Source: Bacillus oleivorans (GTDB lineage Bacteria > Bacillota > Bacilli > Bacillales > JC228). Taken from it: a stretch of 64,000 nt of DNA. Location: NCBI RefSeq assembly GCF_900207585.1, contig NZ_OAOP01000002.1:558001-622000 (forward strand), in the 5' to 3' direction. The notes under the pieces were generated by a model, which searched no databases, was not told where the DNA came from, and saw only the letters and a list, made by a program, of their open reading frames with translations. The position numbers and the translations under genes were made by a program. Positions 59,455 through 64,000 of this stretch are shown one piece after another. Each line of letters begins with the position of its first letter. The first letter of the stretch is position 1.

Positions 59455-59847
59455 TTAGTTATTTCTATTTGTAAACCTTCCATGAATATTACCATATTTA
59501 TAAGTTGGATTTACGAACTCATAGAGTTCTAGAGATAGTGCCAAATAGCGTTTTTCAAACAATAGGGAAAAATGATCCTTTAAAACCTCATACATTTCGT
59601 CACAGGTTGCTTTTTTATCTACACCTGAACGACCATTCGCAATCTTTAATGTGACATGGACAAATCCATCGTCTTCTGAGCCGTCGGCAACACGGTATTC
59701 TGTCAATTCAATCGCTCTAGATCGGATACCGCCGATCGGGAAGACGTCAGGGCGGGCAATCAGTACATCATGAAGTTTTTTTAAAAGTTCCGGGATTCGT
59801 GCTTCACCCTTTATGTTGTCGGTGTATTCAACTATGATATGGGGCAT
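59455..59847 (-). CDS. hpaF: 5-carboxymethyl-2-hydroxymuconate delta-isomerase
   Basis: 130 residues. The start MPHIIVEYTDNI carries the conserved N-terminal Pro (catalytic base after Met removal) of the tautomerase superfamily in its CHMI branch; RAIELTEYRVADGSEDDGFVHVTLKI matches the family core. It isomerises 5-carboxymethyl-2-hydroxymuconate in homoprotocatechuate degradation. ATG 59847 follows AAGGAGG; the frame is open upstream but without a better start. Last gene of the minus-strand hpa operon. Confidence 0.88.
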   Translation of the reverse strand: MPHIIVEYTDNIKGEARIPELLKKLHDVLIARPDVFPIGGIRSRAIELTEYRVADGSEDDGFVHVTLKIANGRSGVDKKATCDEMYEVLKDHFSLLFEKRYLALSLELYEFVNPTYKYGNIHGRFTNRNN

Positions 59848-59860
59848 ACAACCAACCTCC

Positions 59861-60616
59861 TTATCTTTGAAAAACTTCGTCACTTACAATGTTATTAACC
59901 AGCCGTCCAATTCCTTCAATTTCGGTTACGACTTCATCACCGGCATGTACTTTCGTTACGCCTTCAGGTGTTCCTGTAAGGATGAGATCCCCAGGCTGTA
60001 AGGTCATAAAACCGCTCAAGTATTCTATTAATGAGGGGATATCAAAGATCATATCCCGGGTATTTCCTTCTTGCTTTAATTCTCCATTTACATAGGTACG
60101 AAGAGAAAGATTCATCGGATCCTTAATATCATCACGATCAATCAGCCAAGGTCCGATAGGGGTACCTGTATCTCTGTTTTTGACGCGAAGGTTTGGCCGA
60201 TAATAGTTTTCTAGATAATCTCTTATCGCATAGTCATTCGCAATCGTGTATCCGGCAACGTAATCATAAGCATTCGCTTTTTGGACTTTCTTAGCAGCTT
60301 TGCCAATAACAACGGCAAGTTCACATTCATAATGCATATGGCTCGCATCATTTGGTTTGCGGGTTTGCCCCCTATGGCCCACTAAAGTATTTGGTCCTTT
60401 TAAAAATACAAGCGGTTCCTCAGGGGCTTGAAACGTTAGTTCCTTGGCGTGATCTGCGTAATTAAGTCCCAGAACAAATACTGTTCCCGGCGTAATTGGG
60501 GGAAGCCATACAACTTGTTCCTGGTCCACAATCCGTCCATCATTTAACTGTAGCTTTCCATTCACCTCGACTGCATCATGAATTGAACCATAGACCGCAA
60601 CTCTGGCATGTTTCAT
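59861..60616 (-). CDS. hpaG2: FAH-family isomerase/decarboxylase, HpaG C-terminal-half type
   Basis: 251 residues, fumarylacetoacetate hydrolase fold: GLNYADHAKEL, metal-binding HYECELAVVIGKAAKKV, YTIANDYAIRDY, GPWLIDRDDI and GDLILTGTPEGV. In E. coli HpaG is one protein with two such halves that decarboxylates 5-oxopent-3-ene-1,2,5-tricarboxylate and isomerises the product; here the halves are separate genes overlapping by 4 bases (ATGA). Which half does which step is not certain. Confidence 0.87.
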   Translation of the reverse strand: MKHARVAVYGSIHDAVEVNGKLQLNDGRIVDQEQVVWLPPITPGTVFVLGLNYADHAKELTFQAPEEPLVFLKGPNTLVGHRGQTRKPNDASHMHYECELAVVIGKAAKKVQKANAYDYVAGYTIANDYAIRDYLENYYRPNLRVKNRDTGTPIGPWLIDRDDIKDPMNLSLRTYVNGELKQEGNTRDMIFDIPSLIEYLSGFMTLQPGDLILTGTPEGVTKVHAGDEVVTEIEGIGRLVNNIVSDEVFQR

Positions 60617-61404
60617 AGACTTGCACCCCCAAATAATCGCTCCTCCGAAATAACCCGATTTTCCAAAGCACCAATCCCCTCAATTTCAATTCGAACTAAG
60701 TCCTGATCCCGAACGAGAGGAGCATTTTCAGGAACTCCAACTAAAAGTACATCACCCTGATAAAGGGTCATGAACTCTGTGACATCCTTTAAAAGCTTCG
60801 ATACCGAACGAATTAAATTTGCTGTATTGTTTTCTTGCATAACTTCCCCGTTTACAAAAACACGAATGGTAAGGGCATCTGGATTTTCAATTGCACTCTT
60901 TTTCACAACCCAAGGGCCAATTGGACAAAAGCTATCTCGTGCTTTATGTTTGACGGCTGGTCTAAAAAAACTAAAGTGAGGGACACTGATATCATTTACA
61001 ATCGTATAGCCTGCAATATAATCGAATGCAGCTTGTTTTTTAATACGAGTAGCTGTTTTTTCAATCACAATACCAAGAGATGCACCGACCTCCAGTTCAT
61101 TTATATCACTTGGTAAGAGAATATCCGCCCCAGAGCCGATCCATGTATTTTTAGGTTTGATATAAAGGATGGGGGCTTTAGGGGGTTCGTAGTATGGTTT
61201 TTGATTGAGTGCCTCACTAAGTGCTTCTAAGTTTCCCTGATAGTTTAATAGAGTTCCGTATACAGTACCAGTAACAGGGGCGTCTAGTTTGATTTGCTCT
61301 GGCTTAATTGTACGGCCATTGAGATCTGCGGTGTTTTGGGAAGGGTTAACACTAGCTTCGATTATTTGCGATCTTCCGGCTAATCGGAACGTTGCAGTAG
61401 TCAT
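60613..61404 (-). CDS. hpaG1: FAH-family isomerase/decarboxylase, HpaG N-terminal-half type
   Basis: 263 residues of the same fold: GTLLNYQGNLEALSEAL, ELEVGASLGIVIEKTATRI, YTIVNDISVPHFSFFRPA, GPWVVKK and GDVLLVGVPENA. The segment NELEVGASLG replaces the usual E-x-E histidine-rich loop, as in HpaG first halves. First gene of the minus-strand operon hpaG1-hpaG2-hpaF. The ATG at 61404 is 8 bases after AAAGGAG. A 9-bp inverted repeat lies about 20 bases upstream. Confidence 0.82.
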   Translation of the reverse strand: MTTATFRLAGRSQIIEASVNPSQNTADLNGRTIKPEQIKLDAPVTGTVYGTLLNYQGNLEALSEALNQKPYYEPPKAPILYIKPKNTWIGSGADILLPSDINELEVGASLGIVIEKTATRIKKQAAFDYIAGYTIVNDISVPHFSFFRPAVKHKARDSFCPIGPWVVKKSAIENPDALTIRVFVNGEVMQENNTANLIRSVSKLLKDVTEFMTLYQGDVLLVGVPENAPLVRDQDLVRIEIEGIGALENRVISEERLFGGASL

Positions 61405-61424
61405 TATAAACACTCCTTTAAAAT

Positions 61425-61450
61425 AATCCTATAGAAAATCATATAGGATT
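61425..61450. promoter_or_regulatory. Palindrome upstream of hpaG1 (candidate operator)
   Basis: AATCCTATA-N8-TATAGGATT, a perfect 9-bp inverted repeat between the LysR gene end and the hpaG1 start. It could be a regulator site or a 5' leader hairpin. Confidence 0.4.
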
Positions 61451-61502
61451 AGAAATTCATATTCAAATTATTTAAACAATTTAAATTTAGGGGCATTTAG
61501 TT

Positions 61503-61534
61503 GAAAAAGAGAGACGAATTACTTTGGACGTCTC
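61503..61534 (-). terminator. Terminator of the LysR gene
   Basis: Minus strand GAGACG / CGTCTC hairpin followed by TCTTTTTC. Confidence 0.55.
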
Positions 61535-61537
61535 GCT

Positions 61538-62440
61538 TTAACTAATAATTATCCCAATTTCAGGATCAAATGTTTGCAGTAAAAACCGGGCACTTTTAGA
61601 AAGATAGCGATCTTTTAGCCAAATCACAGCTGATTCTGATAAAAGGGCAGAATCGTTGATTTCAACGGTAAGTGTATTTTTAGTAGGGAGTGTATTCAGG
61701 GTTGATTTAGGAACAAGGGTTACTCCCACTCCAGCATCGACCAGTGCCAACAGCATGGCAGCATCTGGGCAGTCACAAACAATCTTTGGATAAAATCCAT
61801 GGCGTTTACATTCATTGATCACCATTTCAAATTGTCCGACCCCGTTGATTCGATGGAGCAGTAACAAGGGAAAGTGTTGCAGCTCTTTCATAGAGATAGA
61901 ATCTTTTGAGGAGAGGCGCTTTTCCCATTGCTGTGGAACTACGGCAACATAACGTTCTTTTGGAAGTGAAATCATGGAGAATTCTTGGGTGTTAAGCGGA
62001 AGTCGTACAATCGCTAATTCAACCTCCCGATTGCGGAGCAGTTCACTTACAAAGAATGTATCTCCTTCACGCAATTGAAACGATACATCAGGGTAAAGCT
62101 CACGAAATTGCCTGATCTTATCAGGAAGATGGGAGAAGCATGTTTTGACTGAACCAATCGCCAGTACACCGCGGAGTCCTTCACCGGTTTCTTTTACTTC
62201 TTGTTTCGTTTCTTCCAATTGCGTAAGAAGGTGCTGAGCCCTTTTGTAGAGAAGTTTTCCAGCTTCGGTTAATTCCAGGCTGCGGCCATTCCTTTCAAGG
62301 AGTGTTACACCCAGTTCTTGTTCGAGTTGTTTTAATTGTTGACTAAGAGGGGGCTGTGCCATATGGAGTTTTTTTGCAGCGCGGGTTATTTGTCCTTCCT
62401 GCACGATTGTACAAAAATAATGCAGCTGTCTGATATCCAT
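61538..62440 (-). CDS. LysR family transcriptional regulator of the hpa cluster
   Basis: 300 residues: N-terminal winged helix MDIRQLHYFCTIVQEGQITR..KLHMAQPPLSQQLKQLE, a linker helix, and a periplasmic-binding-type effector domain (from about residue 90). The PPLSQQ recognition helix is typical of LysR proteins. It is divergent from the dapA-like gene and precedes hpaG1 in the same direction, so it probably activates aromatic acid catabolism. The ATG at 62440 follows GGAGG by 6 bases; the 24 extra codons upstream are not family-like. Confidence 0.88.
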   Translation of the reverse strand: MDIRQLHYFCTIVQEGQITRAAKKLHMAQPPLSQQLKQLEQELGVTLLERNGRSLELTEAGKLLYKRAQHLLTQLEETKQEVKETGEGLRGVLAIGSVKTCFSHLPDKIRQFRELYPDVSFQLREGDTFFVSELLRNREVELAIVRLPLNTQEFSMISLPKERYVAVVPQQWEKRLSSKDSISMKELQHFPLLLLHRINGVGQFEMVINECKRHGFYPKIVCDCPDAAMLLALVDAGVGVTLVPKSTLNTLPTKNTLTVEINDSALLSESAVIWLKDRYLSKSARFLLQTFDPEIGIIIS

Positions 62441-62595
62441 AGCAGACCTCCAAACCATATTTTTTTTATATAGAAAACCAACAAAATAGATATTTTTCAT
62501 ATAGAGTAACACATGCTACAGTAAAAATGAAAGGGTTTTCAAAAAATTTAAAATTGTTCATTTAATTAAAAATAAGAAAGGGAGTGCTTTCCGAT
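62441..62595. promoter_or_regulatory. Divergent control region between lysR and dapA-like gene
   Basis: 155 AT-rich bases containing TATATAGAAAACC and CATATAGAG motifs that share ATATAG with the palindrome before hpaG1. No single LysR box can be assigned with confidence. Confidence 0.35.
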
Positions 62596-63510
62596 ATGCA
62601 AAGATATGAGGAAGCAAAACAAAGATTAAGAGGCTCCATTGCCCCAATTGTTACCCCGTTTTATGAGGATTTTACATTGGATCTGGATTCACTGGAAAAC
62701 TTGATCAATTGGCATATTGAAAGTGGGAGCCACGGCGTCTCAGTGACCGGAACGACCGGTGAACCAAGTTCTCTAACAGTAGATGAACGCGTCAGAGTGA
62801 TGGAAAGGGCATTAAAGGCAGTTAATCGCCGTGTTCCATTCGTACCTGGAACAGGCTCAACGAACCACGAAGAAACCCTATATTTAACGAAAAAAGCTGA
62901 GGAAATGGGAGTCGATGCAGCACTCGTCATTGTTCCTTATTACAACAAGCCTTCTCAACATGCCCTGTATAAGCACTTTAAAGCAGTGGCTGACTCCGTA
63001 AGTATTCCCATCATTGTTTACAACATCCCAGGCCGTACCGGAACAAACCTTGAAGTAAAAACACTAGCCCGTTTAGCAGAGGATTGTCCGAACATCATCG
63101 GTGTCAAAGAATCCAATAAAGATTTTGAACACGTAAACCGTGTGCTCTTACATTGTGGCCGTAACTTCAATTTGTATTCCGGTATTGAGCTTTTATGCTA
63201 CCCGATGCTCGCGATTGGAGGGGCCGGTTCGATTAGTGCTACGGCTAATATCGTTCCTGATAAAGTGGCTGAAATCCACAATGCCTGGTTCGATGGTGAT
63301 CACCAAAAGGCACTAGAACTGCATTATGAGCTAATGCCATTAAATGATGTCCTTTTTAGAGATACCAACCCAGCTCCAGTAAAAGCTGCATTAGGCATGC
63401 TTGGAAAAATCAAACCGGTTCTTCGATTACCAATGGATTTGCCTGCAAAAGAAATACAAACAGAAGTGCGTGAAGTATTAAGCCGATACGTTGAAGTTCC
63501 GGTTGAGTAA
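62596..63510 (+). CDS. DapA-family aldolase/decarboxylase of the hpa cluster
   Basis: 304 residues, N-acetylneuraminate lyase/DHDPS barrel: GSIAPIVTPF, GTTGEPSSLTVDE (TTGE phosphate-like site), the Tyr in IIVYNIPGRTG and Schiff-base Lys in IIGVKESNKD. The context between a LysR regulator and an HpaE-like dehydrogenase argues for a role in homoprotocatechuate breakdown (for example cleavage of 4-hydroxy-2-oxoheptanedioate in place of HpaI) rather than lysine synthesis. This assignment is inference. ATG 62596 is used; the GTG at 62584 overlaps the ribosome binding site. Confidence 0.82.
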   Translation: MQRYEEAKQRLRGSIAPIVTPFYEDFTLDLDSLENLINWHIESGSHGVSVTGTTGEPSSLTVDERVRVMERALKAVNRRVPFVPGTGSTNHEETLYLTKKAEEMGVDAALVIVPYYNKPSQHALYKHFKAVADSVSIPIIVYNIPGRTGTNLEVKTLARLAEDCPNIIGVKESNKDFEHVNRVLLHCGRNFNLYSGIELLCYPMLAIGGAGSISATANIVPDKVAEIHNAWFDGDHQKALELHYELMPLNDVLFRDTNPAPVKAALGMLGKIKPVLRLPMDLPAKEIQTEVREVLSRYVEVPVE

Positions 63511-63540
63511 ATATCTTAATTTCGAGGGAGGGAACAAAAA

Positions 63541-64000
63541 TTGCAAAATCAAACCATTAGGGGAACCGACCAATCTATACACAAGCAAGTAGAGAATATC
63601 AAACTTTATATTAATGGGGAATTTGTTAAGGCAAAGGCAGGCGGCCTGATAGAAAACCTTAATCCTTTTTCGAATAAAGTAATTAATCAGACTTCAGAGG
63701 GTCGCGCAGAAGATATCAAGGAGGCTGTAGCTGCAGCCAAGGAAGCCTTTGAAAAGGGTCCTTGGGGTACAATGAAGATAATTGAACGAATGAAGTATAT
63801 TTATCGGATTGCAGATTTAATTGATGAACATAGTGAAGAACTCTCTTATCTGGAATCACTGGATACGGGGCTGCCAATCAGCCAAACCAAAAAAATGGCA
63901 GGACGGTCTGCGGAAAACTTCCGCTTTTATGCGCGCATGGTTGAAGCTAAACTTCACGGGGATGCCTATCCGGTGGATGGAGAATATATCAATTATACAA
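63541..64000 (+). CDS. hpaE: 5-carboxymethyl-2-hydroxymuconate-semialdehyde dehydrogenase, partial
   Basis: The first 153 codons of an aldehyde dehydrogenase, cut by the window end. LYINGEFVKAKAG, NPFSNKVI, GRAEDIKEAVAAAKEAFEKGPW, IADLIDEHSEELSYLESLDTG and FRFYARMVEAKLHG are ALDH N-terminal landmarks; the D-TG-PI pattern and context fit HpaE, which oxidises the ring-fission semialdehyde with NAD. TTG start 8 bases after GGGAGGG; probably co-transcribed with the dapA-like gene 30 bases upstream. Confidence 0.85.
   Translation, partial: MQNQTIRGTDQSIHKQVENIKLYINGEFVKAKAGGLIENLNPFSNKVINQTSEGRAEDIKEAVAAAKEAFEKGPWGTMKIIERMKYIYRIADLIDEHSEELSYLESLDTGLPISQTKKMAGRSAENFRFYARMVEAKLHGDAYPVDGEYINYT

Noticed and set aside
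1-64000. tRNA, rRNA, intact insertion sequence or prophage genes
   Set aside because: I looked for cloverleaf-like intergenic stretches, transposase motifs and phage structural genes and found none.

Overview
The window reads as chromosomal DNA of a low-GC, spore-forming Bacillaceae (Bacillus in the broad sense; the genus cannot be fixed from this stretch). The reasons are strong AAGGAGG-type ribosome binding sites, frequent TTG and GTG starts, many hairpin-plus-U-run terminators, a Bacillus-type Fnr with a C-terminal cysteine cluster, the sporulation diadenylate cyclase CdaS, an Sda-type sporulation kinase inhibitor, the lipid II flippase Amj, and PurR-type boxes at guaC. No rRNA, tRNA, CRISPR array, prophage or intact insertion sequence was seen.

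Layout. 1-5 kb: a membrane-anchored protein, an ABC-F ATPase behind a long attenuator-like leader with a 12-codon upstream ORF, a FrnE-like DsbA protein and a NERD protein. 5-9 kb: fnr, a small membrane protein, two tandem perfect FNR boxes, then a ba3-type oxidase operon (subunits IIa, II, I) ending in a stand-alone CuA-type cupredoxin lipoprotein. 9-15 kb: transporter and small membrane proteins, two decayed genes, cdaS and its companions. 15-27 kb: Nudix, MATE, SRPBCC, acryloyl-CoA reductase-like and MazG-like genes, the proline catabolism pair (proline dehydrogenase plus putP), peptidase E, DJ-1/PfpI, and a STAS protein of RsbR type. 27-34 kb: guaC under a PurR-like operator, the short sda-like gene, DMT transporter, DinB, APH-type kinase and a DUF3231 protein. 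34-41 kb: nicotinamidase, two MFS transporters, a ketopantoate reductase family gene with a spermidine synthase remnant, and a lytS kinase without a partner regulator.

41-59 kb is accessory and decaying. It holds a duplicated lipoprotein/yrvL pair in which each copy has lost a different gene, a CC/Se-motif family protein, a 12-unit 21-bp tandem array in front of a broken phosphotransferase gene, ctaG with a DUF2243 gene, amj, a GC-richer epimerase gene, a glycosyltransferase, a compound direct/inverted repeat, an amidase, and fragments of GNAT, nucleotidyltransferase and DinB genes. 59-64 kb is part of a homoprotocatechuate (4-hydroxyphenylacetate) meta-cleavage cluster: hpaF, two separate HpaG-half genes, a LysR regulator, a divergent DapA-family gene and the start of hpaE, which runs off the window.

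How the parts connect. Fnr plus the tandem boxes suggest oxygen control of the terminal oxidase, and ctaG some 40 kb away could serve copper delivery to such oxidases. Proline dehydrogenase and PutP form a proline-use unit. Many isolated genes are small housecleaning or detoxification families (five Nudix genes, DinB, VOC, GNAT). At least ten gene remnants point to ongoing gene loss.
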